Positions 16,722 through 25,807 of a DNA stretch of 64,000 nt are shown here, piece after piece (the stretch's first letter is position 1; each line of letters opens with the position of its first letter). The notes under the pieces are model-generated. The model saw nothing but the letters and a program-made list of their open reading frames with translations, was not told where the DNA came from and did not search any database. The stretch is from Ignavibacteriota bacterium (GTDB lineage: Bacteria; Bacteroidota; Ignavibacteria; UBA10030): the NCBI GenBank assembly GCA_003170475.1, contig PMZI01000023.1:90402-154401 (forward strand). Direction: 5' to 3'. Made by a program: the position numbers and the translations under genes.

Positions 16722-17608
16722 AACGAATTCTTGCCGTCCTTCTCGTGTTGAGTTTGCTCCCATTTTTCCTTTTTGCTCAGGAGCCTCCAAAAAAATTCGC
16801 CGAGTATGGTGAACTGCTGATCACGCAGCTCTCTTCCGCTCCGTTCCCTCACCCAGGCCGAGCCGCGGGACATACATACGGAAAGCAGTTTTTTCCGGCC
16901 GAGAAACATTACAGTGATAGCAGTGTCGCATTCTTCATACCGCGCGGGTTTCGGCAAACCGAGGCTGTTGACCTCGTTGTGCATCTCCATGGTTGGTGGA
17001 ACAACATCGACACCACCCTCAGCAAATACAAACTGCCGCAACAGCTCTTCGAGAGCGGCAAGAATGTCATTCTCGTTGTTCCCGAGGGACCTCGCAACGC
17101 ACCTGACTCGTTTGCAGGGAAACTCGAAGACGCCGGTGGGCTGAAACGTTTCGTCACCGACGTTGTGGATTTCCTTTTCACTCACGGAAAAATCAAAACG
17201 CGTTCTGTAGGGAAGGTCATTCTTTCCGGTCACAGCGGCGCATACCACGGCATCTCGTACGCATTGATGCGCGGCGGAATGGCCGACGGTGTAAGCGAGG
17301 TGTACATCTTCGATGCTCTCTACGGTCAAACGGAGAAATACGCCCACTGGATCGATCGTTACCCTGGAAAAATGATCACCATCTATACCGATTCCGGTGG
17401 CACAAAAGAAGAAACTGAATTGTTGATGGAAGACCTCGACGGTTGGAAAATCCCCTACCGCGCCGCGGAAGAACGTGCGATTGTCCCCGACGACCTCCGC
17501 GACAATCGACTCGTGTTCATTCACACGGACCTTGAACACGACATGGTGGTCAGCGCGCGCATGGAGTTCCGCGAGTTCTTGAAGGCAAGCGGTCTTTCAA
17601 ATCGATAG
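16718..17608 (+). CDS. Exported alpha/beta hydrolase
   Basis: 296 residues from the GTG at 16718. The frame is open further upstream, but there it only shadows the preceding gene. A signal peptide (ILAVLLVLSLLPFFLFAQ) is followed by an alpha/beta-hydrolase fold. The oxyanion-loop segment is VVHLHGWWNNIDTT, and the nucleophile elbow is VILSGHSGAYHG (GHSGA, about residue 171). A later acidic strand (YIFDALYGQTEKY) and the His in HTDLEHDMV complete a plausible triad. It probably cleaves an ester or peptide bond in the periplasm. The start overlaps the preceding stop as GTGA, placing it last in the three-gene cassette. Confidence 0.85.
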   Translation: MKRILAVLLVLSLLPFFLFAQEPPKKFAEYGELLITQLSSAPFPHPGRAAGHTYGKQFFPAEKHYSDSSVAFFIPRGFRQTEAVDLVVHLHGWWNNIDTTLSKYKLPQQLFESGKNVILVVPEGPRNAPDSFAGKLEDAGGLKRFVTDVVDFLFTHGKIKTRSVGKVILSGHSGAYHGISYALMRGGMADGVSEVYIFDALYGQTEKYAHWIDRYPGKMITIYTDSGGTKEETELLMEDLDGWKIPYRAAEERAIVPDDLRDNRLVFIHTDLEHDMVVSARMEFREFLKASGLSNR

Positions 17609-17822
17609 GAGGCGATCGAGACGCGGATGCATTGAAGACCCGTATGGCACAAAAAAGAATAATTCTCAAAATGTTGGAATGATATTGACGGCACAGAGTT
17701 AACGGCGATTGACAAGAATACTCGTTTCCAACTGATTTGACACTCACGAGGTAGTACCGTACGTTGCGGTATCGGGATTCACGAGCTTCGACAAGATTCT
17801 CTGGTCCCTCGCGAGGTGCTTT

Positions 17823-18458
17823 ATGGTGTTTATCCTCATTGCTGCGCTCCTTTTGTGCGGCTGCGCTACTGTCCAACCGACCAACGCACCAGATACATTT
17901 CCACAACTGATCAAGCAGGAGCCCCTTCCTGCGTGGCCCTTCCCCACAGTTGACCAAGAAGTATCCATTGAGATCAAGATCCGAATTGGCAGCGACGGTT
18001 CTGTCAAAGATGTTTCCTTTCTCACTCCGAGTTTGAGCAGAGAATGGAACGATCTTGCCCTCGAAAAGATACGCGGATGGAAATTTTCTCCCGCGATCGT
18101 AGACGGGCACCCCGTGCCCCTTTGGATACGGCAAACCGTCCGGATGAGATTTGAAGAGGCGTCCTTTCTCCGTCTCGCCGAGATTGTTTGTCCCGACAAA
18201 CGCACGGCCGATTCGGTCTATGCGCTCCTGGACGTCGGAGCGCCGTTTGATTCGCTGGCGAGAGTGTTTTCGACTTCCGGTTCACGTGCACAGGGGGGGC
18301 TTCTCGGCGACGTTGATTTGCGTTCGCTGCCACTTTTCGTCCGGCATGAACTCCAGAGGATCCGGACCGACCACTTCACTTCTCCCATTTTCCTCGGAAG
18401 AGACTATGTGATCTATAAGTGCTTACCCGCTCAATCTCTCTCACGCCCTGCCATTTGA
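17823..18458 (+). CDS. Lipoprotein fusing a TonB C-terminal-like domain to a parvulin-like domain
   Basis: 211 residues. The start MVFILIAALLLCGCA gives a lipobox (LCGC), so it is likely a lipoprotein. Residues 35-115 resemble the TonB/TolA C-terminal domain (VSIEIKIRIGSDGSVKDVSFL, then WNDLALEKIRGWKFSPA and GHPVPLWIRQTVRMRF). Residues 125-200 read as a PpiC/parvulin rotamase repeat: ADSVYALLDVGAPFDSLARVF, SRAQGGLLGDVDL and HFTSPIFLGRDYVIYK. TonB-type domains bind outer-membrane receptors, while parvulins fold envelope proteins. I know of no named protein that joins the two. No ExbB/ExbD is near, and there is no membrane anchor helix beyond the lipobox. Each half is supported by pattern only. 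Confidence 0.68.
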   Translation: MVFILIAALLLCGCATVQPTNAPDTFPQLIKQEPLPAWPFPTVDQEVSIEIKIRIGSDGSVKDVSFLTPSLSREWNDLALEKIRGWKFSPAIVDGHPVPLWIRQTVRMRFEEASFLRLAEIVCPDKRTADSVYALLDVGAPFDSLARVFSTSGSRAQGGLLGDVDLRSLPLFVRHELQRIRTDHFTSPIFLGRDYVIYKCLPAQSLSRPAI

Positions 18459-18579
18459 ATCGAGATTTCCATTTTCCTTGGTTCTTCACGAGCCTCGTCA
18501 CCATTGAACTTTTTCCTCTTCGTTGCTGTTCATTCTGACACAGGGATTGCCTTGGACCATTGTATGGAGGACCAATTAA

Positions 18580-19047
18580 ATGCCGATCTTTCCGCCAGTG
18601 TTTAATGACTTGGAGAAAAAACCTGCCGCGTTTGTTCTCATCCGGCTCATCGTCGGCTCCATCTTTCTGTCTGAAGGCCTCCAAAAGTTCTTGTTCTCAG
18701 AATCTCTGGGGGTCGGGCGTTTCATCAAGATCGGAATACCCGCTCCCGAGATCATGGCACCGTTCGTTGGGGTCGTAGAAATTGTGTGCGGGACGCTTCT
18801 CCTTGTCGGTCTCTTCAGTCAAATCGCGGCTATTCCTCTCATCATCGACATGTTGGTTGCCATCTCAACGACAAAGATCCCGATTTTGCTCGACAAGGGA
18901 TTCTGGGCAATGGCCCATGAAGCCCGGGTGGACTCGTCCATGCTCCTCGGCTCCATTTTCCTGCTTCTCGTTGGCAGTGGTCGCTGGTCACTGGATGCCA
19001 TCATTGCCAACAAACAACGGAAGGCTCTCAGGCGGGGGGGTGACTGA
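18580..19047 (+). CDS. DoxX family membrane protein
   Basis: 155 residues with four membrane helices. The DoxX pattern begins with AFVLIRLIVGSIFLSEGLQKFLF, followed by GIPAPEIMAPFVGVVEIVCG, LLLVGLFSQIAAIPLIIDML and SSMLLGSIFLLLVGSGRWSLD. DoxX proteins are inner-membrane and have been tied to quinone or thiol redox reactions. The specific role is unknown. The stop TGA abuts the ATG of the exported MsrA gene, so the two are coupled, which hints at a link with methionine-sulfoxide repair. Confidence 0.9.
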   Translation: MPIFPPVFNDLEKKPAAFVLIRLIVGSIFLSEGLQKFLFSESLGVGRFIKIGIPAPEIMAPFVGVVEIVCGTLLLVGLFSQIAAIPLIIDMLVAISTTKIPILLDKGFWAMAHEARVDSSMLLGSIFLLLVGSGRWSLDAIIANKQRKALRRGGD

Positions 19048-19644
19048 ATGGCGTTCAAGTCTCTTCACTCTCTGAAACTCATCGTGCTGATATTTATTCC
19101 TCTGACTTTGTTTGCTCAACAATCCGGAAAGGCGGTTCACATGGAAAAAGCGACATTCGGCGGCGGGTGTTTTTGGTGTGTTGAGGCGATCTATGAGCGT
19201 TTACCGGGAGTTCAATCTGTTCTCTCTGGTTACGCCGGAGGAACAAAGCCAAATCCGACATACGAAGACGTGTGCACAGGCAAGACCGGTCACGCAGAGG
19301 TGGCTCAGATTACCTTCGACCCGACAAAAATAACGTACGAACAGCTGCTCGAGACGTTTTGGAAGGCCCATGACCCGACAACCCTGAATCGTCAGGGTGC
19401 AGATGTCGGCACGCAATACCGCTCGGTGGTATTCTATCACGATGAGAAACAGAAGGCCGCGGCGGAACGATCAAAAGTTGAAGCCCAAACATCGTTTGAC
19501 CAACCCATTGTTACTGAAATCCAACCGTTGAAAGAGTTTTTTCCCGCAGAGAATTATCATCAGGACTACTACCGCAACCATGCGAATGCTCCCTACTGTA
19601 CGTTTATTATCAAACCGAAGCTGAAAAAGCTCAAACTCGAGTAA
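19048..19644 (+). CDS. msrA: Exported peptide methionine sulfoxide reductase A
   Basis: 198 residues. It reduces methionine-S-sulfoxide in proteins. A signal peptide (LIVLIFIPLTLFAQQ) precedes the MsrA core, so it should act in the periplasm. The catalytic motif GGGCFWCVE (about 35-43) holds the reactive Cys. Family blocks GYAGGTKPNPTYEDVCTGKTGH, FWKAHDPTTLNRQGADVG and YHQDYYRNH follow. The gene starts immediately after the DoxX stop (TGAATG). An exported MsrA needs a periplasmic reductant. DoxX next to it is the obvious candidate for that, by inference. An internal ATG before EKATFGG would give a cytosolic form. Confidence 0.95.
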   Translation: MAFKSLHSLKLIVLIFIPLTLFAQQSGKAVHMEKATFGGGCFWCVEAIYERLPGVQSVLSGYAGGTKPNPTYEDVCTGKTGHAEVAQITFDPTKITYEQLLETFWKAHDPTTLNRQGADVGTQYRSVVFYHDEKQKAAAERSKVEAQTSFDQPIVTEIQPLKEFFPAENYHQDYYRNHANAPYCTFIIKPKLKKLKLE

Positions 19645-19739
19645 CTGCGCGGCACCCGCGTTCCTCCCCGTCGATTGATCGTTTTCCTCTCGAACATTCG
19701 GGAATATTTCCTAAATTGTCCGCGAGCGTATTCTCTCCT

Positions 19740-22700
19740 ATGTCAACCATCCTCGAAAACGACCAAGATTTCGCGTTTGACCTGCCAAAGTACACCGTTG
19801 TCTCCGCTTCTGCCGGATCGGGAAAGACGACGGCGCTCAAGCAGCGTTTTGTTCAGCTGCTTCTTTCGAAGTCGATTCCCGCGAATGGCCTGAAGAATAT
19901 TCTCGCGATTACGTTCACGAACAACGCGGCGCGGGAAATGAAGCGCCGCATCCTGGACGCGCTGAAGCTCGCCTCCCTTGGCGATCCCGGGGCGCTGAAT
20001 GAATTTCAGGAATTCCTTTCTCTCCGTCCCGCCGAACTGACCCTGCAGGCAGCGTGGATGGTCGACGAAATCCTCGACAACTATTCTGATTTTCAGGTCC
20101 AGACGATTGATAGTTTTCTTTCCCGCGTATTCAAGGCATCGGCGCTGGAATTGGGTCTCTCACCAGATCTCGAAATTGTGCTTGACAGCGCTGCGATTCT
20201 CGATGACGCCTTTGCACTCTTCGCCCGAGAGTTGAGCGATGGAACAACTTCATCACAACTGGTCAACGATCTCGTACCTCTTCTCCTCGAAAGCCGTGCA
20301 GCTGACGATCGCTTCCTGTGGAACCCGTACTCGGATCTCTCGTCAAAAGTAAAAGATCTTTATCGAAGAGTTCTTCTGACCTCCAAACTGCTGCGGAAGG
20401 AAGATTACTCCGCTGAAATCCGGGAGCGCAGCGAGATTATTGTTCAGCGAATTCAGGCTCTCAACGCGCTTGTTGGCAAGCCGGGGCTCGTGAAGAGCAA
20501 ACGGTTTGAAGACTACGTCGCATTCGCGAAGAGTCGAGCAATCAACCAGCTTCTTGAGCGAAAATTTCCTCCGCCGGTAACAAAAACCGGAAGCACACCC
20601 GGCGTTTACCAGCGCGTGCTCGAGGAATCTGCGTCGCTTTGCGAGGAAATCGAACTCCTGCGCCTCCAATTGATCGTGCTCAAGGCGCGTCAGCACTATC
20701 AGCCTTATGCGGAAGCGCTAACTCTCTTTTCAGGATCGATCGAAGCTGTAAAGCGGGAGCAAGGGCGGGTCGCCATTGGTGATGTGGTCAAAAGGTTGGC
20801 CGACTATTTGAAGCCTGGAAGAGTGACGGAGATCTATTACGGGCTCTCTGAGAACCTGCGTCACTATCTCGTCGATGAGTTCCAGGATACCAATCCGATT
20901 CAATGGGAGAATCTTGAACCACTGATTCGTGATGCTCTCAGTGGAAAGGCAAGCCTGTTCCTCGTCGGGGATACCAAACAGTCGATTTATGGATTTCGCG
21001 GTGCAGACTGGCGAATCATGAAGCATCTCCAGGAGGATGATGTATTCCCGTCGGCAAAAAAGGAACTCCGCTTTTTGAAAACGAATTTCCGCAGCTTCGA
21101 GCGAATTCTGGACTTCGACAAGGAGGTTTTCAAGCACATTGTTCCGACGAAAGTCGTCAAGGGGGCGGAAAGCGCCAGCGGTCTTTCGACGGACGATGCG
21201 CTTCCAAAGCCCTCCTTCAGAAACAGAGGATATGTTGAGTTGACCGTCATCCCTCCGGATGCACGATTGGATGATCCGGCACAATCCCCGCAAAAGCAGA
21301 AGCTCATCGAGGTTGTTACCGATTGCATCAACCGGGGCTACAGAAAATCCGATATCACCATCCTGTCGCCGCGAAACAGCGACATCATCGAGGTGAGCGG
21401 GTGGTTGAACGAACGGCACCTCCCCTTTGTCTCCCACAGCAGCCTCGATGTGCGGAGCCGCAAGATCACCGGCGAACTTCTCGCATTGCTGCAATTCCTC
21501 GAATCACCCATCGATGATCTCGCATTCGCCACATTCTTGCTGGGCGATATCGTTCAGCACCTCCTCAAGCAGGGCGGCAACCCGGTCAACCGCACAGTAC
21601 TCCTCGATTTTCTTTTCGGTCATTGCCTTGATCGCAGACGTGGTCATCCTCTCTACATCGGTTTCCGCGACGCCTTTCCCGGTCTTTGGCGGCAGCACTT
21701 TGAGGAAACCTTCAATGTCGTTGGTTACCTGCCCGTGTATGATTTGCTTTCCGAGATATACAAAACATTCAATCTCTTTGCTCTCTTCCCGGATGAAGAA
21801 GCAACATTGGTCAAGATTCTTGAAGTCGTCAAAGACTTCGAGGAGAAGGGTGAAAACAGCCTCAAGGGATTTCTTCAATACGCAGATGATTCCTCCGATG
21901 ACGCCGACTGGGATATTGACATACCAACCGACATCGACGCCATCAAGGTCATGACAATTCACAAGGCAAAGGGGCTCGAGTCGAAGGTGGTGATTGTGTT
22001 GCTCTATGACTCCAGGCGACGCCCGGGCAGTTTGTATTTCCAGGAAGACGGCGACGAGTTGCGCATGGTACGCCTCACAAAAAAGGCGGCCGACGAAATT
22101 CCAGATCTTTCCGAACTCTATGAGAGGAAAGAAATTGCCGAGGCGGTCGACGAGCTCAATAAACTCTACGTGGCTCTGACCAGGGCAGAGCAGGAAATGT
22201 ACGTGATCAGTGTGCAGTCTGACCACGCCAAGAGCCCCTCGGAGCTGTTGCCGGAACATGGATTCGACGCAAAGCAGAAACCGGCCGTTGAGCGCCGCGC
22301 CCCTAAGATCGAAACAAGCGTACCGCTGTACCATGCCCCGCCGCACGCTGCGGTTCGCCCTGTGGAGTATGCAGGCATCGCACTCCGCGAAACCCGACGG
22401 GGAGATTTCTTCCATGCCGTGCTCCAGTCGATCATGTATATCGACGATTCCTTGGAACAACAACTCGCCGAGGCAATTGAATTTGCTCAGCTTCTCGCTC
22501 CATTTGAAGTCACGGCCTCTGAGTCCAACGAGGTATTTCTTGCGGCGCTCCGCATTCCCGCCGTTGAGCAGTACTACGTCAAGAAGGAGGGTCGGATTGT
22601 TTTGAATGAACAGGAATTCGCTGCGTCCGACGGCTCTCTCGTGCGCATGGACCGGGTTGTTGTCGATTCCGACCTTGTGACTGTCATCGATTACAAGACC

Positions 22701-22832
22701 GGCGAAGAAAAGCCGGGGCATACTGAACAAATCGCGAAGTACCTGGGCATTCTACGAGATTTCTATACGGATCGGAATATTCAAGGGGTGCTCCTGTACA
22801 TCGATCGAAAACACATTCGCATCATCTCGTGA
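19740..22832 (+). CDS. addA: AddA-like ATP-dependent helicase/exonuclease
   Basis: 1030 residues from the ATG at 19740 (a TTG at 19716 is also in frame). It is a UvrD-fold superfamily 1 helicase with a C-terminal nuclease. Walker A is SASAGSGKTT (22-31), followed by AITFTNNAAREMKRRI. Motif II is YLVDEFQDTNPIQW. Motif III is LFLVGDTKQSIYGFRGAD. Later come IKVMTIHKAKGLESKVVIVLL and LYVALTRAEQEMYV. The PD-(D/E)XK nuclease core appears near the end as VIDYKTGEEKPGHTEQIAKY. With AddB it processes double-strand ends for RecA-dependent repair. The stop overlaps the next gene's GTG by four bases (GTGA). Confidence 0.92.
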   Translation: MSTILENDQDFAFDLPKYTVVSASAGSGKTTALKQRFVQLLLSKSIPANGLKNILAITFTNNAAREMKRRILDALKLASLGDPGALNEFQEFLSLRPAELTLQAAWMVDEILDNYSDFQVQTIDSFLSRVFKASALELGLSPDLEIVLDSAAILDDAFALFARELSDGTTSSQLVNDLVPLLLESRAADDRFLWNPYSDLSSKVKDLYRRVLLTSKLLRKEDYSAEIRERSEIIVQRIQALNALVGKPGLVKSKRFEDYVAFAKSRAINQLLERKFPPPVTKTGSTPGVYQRVLEESASLCEEIELLRLQLIVLKARQHYQPYAEALTLFSGSIEAVKREQGRVAIGDVVKRLADYLKPGRVTEIYYGLSENLRHYLVDEFQDTNPIQWENLEPLIRDALSGKASLFLVGDTKQSIYGFRGADWRIMKHLQEDDVFPSAKKELRFLKTNFRSFERILDFDKEVFKHIVPTKVVKGAESASGLSTDDALPKPSFRNRGYVELTVIPPDARLDDPAQSPQKQKLIEVVTDCINRGYRKSDITILSPRNSDIIEVSGWLNERHLPFVSHSSLDVRSRKITGELLALLQFLESPIDDLAFATFLLGDIVQHLLKQGGNPVNRTVLLDFLFGHCLDRRRGHPLYIGFRDAFPGLWRQHFEETFNVVGYLPVYDLLSEIYKTFNLFALFPDEEATLVKILEVVKDFEEKGENSLKGFLQYADDSSDDADWDIDIPTDIDAIKVMTIHKAKGLESKVVIVLLYDSRRRPGSLYFQEDGDELRMVRLTKKAADEIPDLSELYERKEIAEAVDELNKLYVALTRAEQEMYVISVQSDHAKSPSELLPEHGFDAKQKPAVERRAPKIETSVPLYHAPPHAAVRPVEYAGIALRETRRGDFFHAVLQSIMYIDDSLEQQLAEAIEFAQLLAPFEVTASESNEVFLAALRIPAVEQYYVKKEGRIVLNEQEFAASDGSLVRMDRVVVDSDLVTVIDYKTGEEKPGHTEQIAKYLGILRDFYTDRNIQGVLLYIDRKHIRIIS

Positions 22833-25666
22833 GCCGGCAGATCATCATATCGCCATCCGAGAACCTTGTCCGCGAGGTTGTTCAACAGCTGCCGACCGAT
22901 TCGCGGGATTTCACCCGTTTTGTTATCGTCTTTCCGGGAAAGAGACCGGCGCATTTTGTCCGGAAGGTACTTGCAGAACGAATCCACGGAAGCTTCATAC
23001 CTCCGCGCATTTTCTCGATCGACTCCTTCATCGATCACCTCGTCAACGAGAAACTTCATATTCATAGAAGGGTACTCGACAATCTCGATGCGGTTGCGCT
23101 CCTGTTCGACATCCACGCCCGCGTGGAGCACCGCCTTGGTGGAGACCACTTCAATTGCATTGACCGCTTTGTCAGTGTGGGACTGAAGCTCTACGCAGAG
23201 CTCGAAGAATTGATCATGGCAGACGTTCACGAGCGGAGAATTCGCGAGGGTCTCGCGGGCGTACCCCTGAGTAGATTTCATGCTCTGCCTGATTACTTCG
23301 CACAGTTCTATGCCCTTGTTGACCAAAAGAATCTCACCACCCGCGCCATAAACTACAAACGGGTCGCCGATAGTATCGACTCCGTGGATTTCAGCCGTGA
23401 GCACAACGTTATCTTCGCCGGCTTCTACGCTTATACTGTTTTGGAACAGCGCATTTTCTCATCGCTGCTGCGCCGCGAGAACGCAACCATCGTCGCTCAA
23501 CAAGGCCCCGGCCTGGGCAGACGGCTGGAGACAATCGGTGTCGATGTTGGCATCGAGGAAACTCCTGTGCCGGAACACACACCCGTCTGTCATTTCTACC
23601 AGTCCTCAGACACACACGGACAAGTTTTCGCTGTAAGTCAGAAAATGAAAACACTGCTGGACGCCGGCAAGCCTATTGACGAGAAGACAGTTATCGTCTT
23701 GCCGACATCCGACGCGTTGTTCCCGGTCGTTCATCAGACACTTCCTCTGCTTCCGGCGGATCAATACAACATCTCGCTTGGATATCCGCTGCAACGAACA
23801 CCCCTCTACGGTTTCTTCGGTACACTCCTGGACCTCAGCGCCGGAACGAGGAACGGCAAGGTGCCCATATCGAAATACACGCGGTTTGTCCTCCACCCGT
23901 ACACGAAAAACATACTCTTTGGACAGAGGGCTGATGTTTCAAGGGTTCTGTTCCACTCTCTCGAAAACCACCTCGCTCAGGGGCAGTCAAAGATGTTCAT
24001 CTCCCTGGACGAGTTGGAGGGAAAGAATGATGTGTTTGAGGGTGTCTCTCAGGCTCTTGCGGCCGGCGGGACAGACGTATCGGCGGTTGAATTGAAGAAT
24101 CATCTTCGGACCATCCACGATCAGACAATTCGAAAGGTTCTCCAATTTGGGTCCATCGGGGATTTTGCCGCCAAGATGACGGAAATCCTGCACACCATAT
24201 ACAGACAAAGCACGGCAACCCGGCATCCGTTATTCCGTCCCTACGCTGAGACGTTTGTCGAAGTGTTGGATGCTCTCGGTAAGTCACTACTCGCCTCTCA
24301 CTCTTTGACCGATGTAGCTGCCTATTGCACGTTTTTCCGAAATGTGGTTGCCGCAGAGAATGTCCCCTTTCCCGGAACGCCGCTCAAGGGGCTTCAGGTC
24401 ATCGGCTTTCTTGAAACGCGCAATCTTTCCTTCGATACGGTATTCCTTCTGAATGCGACGGACGACGTGATTCCCGGCGCCCGAGGACACGATCTGCTGC
24501 TTCCACAGCGGCTCAGGGAGACCCTCGGTTTGGAAACCTATGGCGATCGCGAACGACTGGCAGAATACTATTTCAACACGCTTCTTGCCGGAGCGCGCGA
24601 GGTCCACTGTTTCTTCACCGAATCGGGGAAACACGAGAAGAGCCGTTTCCTTGAGAAGCTTCTCTGGGAGCATCAGAAGAACCATCACACCCTTGACCTG
24701 GGTGACGCGGTCCAAGTGGTGCGTTATGATGTCCAACTGGCTGCAACGAAGCCGGAATCCGCTGAAAAGACTCCGGGGGTCATAGAGCATCTACGGAAAT
24801 TTCAGTACACGGCTACGGCACTCGATGCGTACCTCACGTGTCCGCTGAAGTTTTACTACGCGCACATACTGCATCTTTCGGAAAAAGAAGGCGTCACAGA
24901 AGACGTTGACGAGCGTGAAGTCGGAAGCATGGTTCACAGAATACTGAAAGCGTTTTTCGAGGGCGTGGTTGGGCGCGCACTGAGTTCTGCAGATTTGGAC
25001 TTGGGTCGACTCCGTTCAGTCGTCGACCGGCTTTTCGCTGAGGAATACGGTTCAGAGCTTGTCGGACCGGCGTTTCTCGTGAAGCAACAGGTGGAATATC
25101 AACTTGAAGCGTTCTTGCGTGAGTATCAGGTTCCCATGCTCGCCTCAGGCCCGATCACGATTGTCGGGTTGGAACAAGACCTCTCTGCAACGTGTGGTGG
25201 ATATCGATTCACAGGACGCATTGACCGGATTGAGCAACGAGGTGATGGACACGTCATTCTTGATTACAAGACCGGCAGCAACGATCAACGAGTCAGAATC
25301 AATCTCAACAAACTTGTCAACGAGGATCCGGGCTCGTGGCGTGAGGCCATTGGTTCTTTCCAGCTTGTGGTGTACATGCTTCTCTATTCAGAAGCTCGGC
25401 GGATTTCGCTCGCTTCGATAACGCCCTCGTATCTTTTTGTCGGACGGAACAAAATTTCGCCGGAAATAGAGGTACCTATTGGCAGAGACGGGCACACCGC
25501 GGAAGAGGTCTACCGTCAGGTGCAACCGATCATGTTCAGTGCTATCGGGGAGATACTCGATCCCGGGAAGTCGTTTGACCCAACCGATCAGCTGCATGAG
25601 GCTTGCCCGCGCTGCCCGTACAGTACATTGTGTGGCACGTCATGGATCGGTGGTCAACGCGAGTAA
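22829..25666 (+). CDS. addB: AddB-like nuclease subunit with Fe-S cluster cysteines
   Basis: 945 residues. The N-terminal two-thirds is an inactivated-helicase-like region, beginning IIISPSENLVREVV and lacking a clear Walker A. The C-terminal 270 residues are a PD-(D/E)XK nuclease: a Cys in YLTCPLKFYYAH, then GSMVHRILKAFFEG, GRIDRIEQ and VILDYKTGS. The end CPRCPYSTLC has the C-x2-C-x5-C spacing of Bacillus AddB, so with the earlier Cys a 4Fe-4S cluster is expected. It forms a heterodimer with the upstream AddA. GTG is the start and lies in the preceding stop. Confidence 0.9.
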   Translation: MSRQIIISPSENLVREVVQQLPTDSRDFTRFVIVFPGKRPAHFVRKVLAERIHGSFIPPRIFSIDSFIDHLVNEKLHIHRRVLDNLDAVALLFDIHARVEHRLGGDHFNCIDRFVSVGLKLYAELEELIMADVHERRIREGLAGVPLSRFHALPDYFAQFYALVDQKNLTTRAINYKRVADSIDSVDFSREHNVIFAGFYAYTVLEQRIFSSLLRRENATIVAQQGPGLGRRLETIGVDVGIEETPVPEHTPVCHFYQSSDTHGQVFAVSQKMKTLLDAGKPIDEKTVIVLPTSDALFPVVHQTLPLLPADQYNISLGYPLQRTPLYGFFGTLLDLSAGTRNGKVPISKYTRFVLHPYTKNILFGQRADVSRVLFHSLENHLAQGQSKMFISLDELEGKNDVFEGVSQALAAGGTDVSAVELKNHLRTIHDQTIRKVLQFGSIGDFAAKMTEILHTIYRQSTATRHPLFRPYAETFVEVLDALGKSLLASHSLTDVAAYCTFFRNVVAAENVPFPGTPLKGLQVIGFLETRNLSFDTVFLLNATDDVIPGARGHDLLLPQRLRETLGLETYGDRERLAEYYFNTLLAGAREVHCFFTESGKHEKSRFLEKLLWEHQKNHHTLDLGDAVQVVRYDVQLAATKPESAEKTPGVIEHLRKFQYTATALDAYLTCPLKFYYAHILHLSEKEGVTEDVDEREVGSMVHRILKAFFEGVVGRALSSADLDLGRLRSVVDRLFAEEYGSELVGPAFLVKQQVEYQLEAFLREYQVPMLASGPITIVGLEQDLSATCGGYRFTGRIDRIEQRGDGHVILDYKTGSNDQRVRINLNKLVNEDPGSWREAIGSFQLVVYMLLYSEARRISLASITPSYLFVGRNKISPEIEVPIGRDGHTAEEVYRQVQPIMFSAIGEILDPGKSFDPTDQLHEACPRCPYSTLCGTSWIGGQRE

Positions 25667-25797
25667 CAGCACAGCAAGTGAATCGAATAACCGTATCGCT
25701 GTACAGCGTGGAGATTGTTGCCAACTCCTTCTTCGGTTCATCTGAACTCTCGGCAACGTTTCGCTTCTTACTATCAGGCCCGCCACCAATCGCGCAT

Positions 25798-25803
25798 AGG
25801 AGG
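25798..25803 (+). promoter_or_regulatory. Ribosome binding site selecting the GH3 start
   Basis: AGGAGG lies four bases before the ATG at 25808. It rules out longer upstream reading of the same frame and places the signal peptide directly at the start. Confidence 0.6.
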
Positions 25804-25807
25804 ATGT

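Noticed and set aside
21504..22730. Minus-strand open frame of 408 residues
   Set aside because: It is antisense to the C-terminal half of addA, whose helicase and nuclease motifs are clear.
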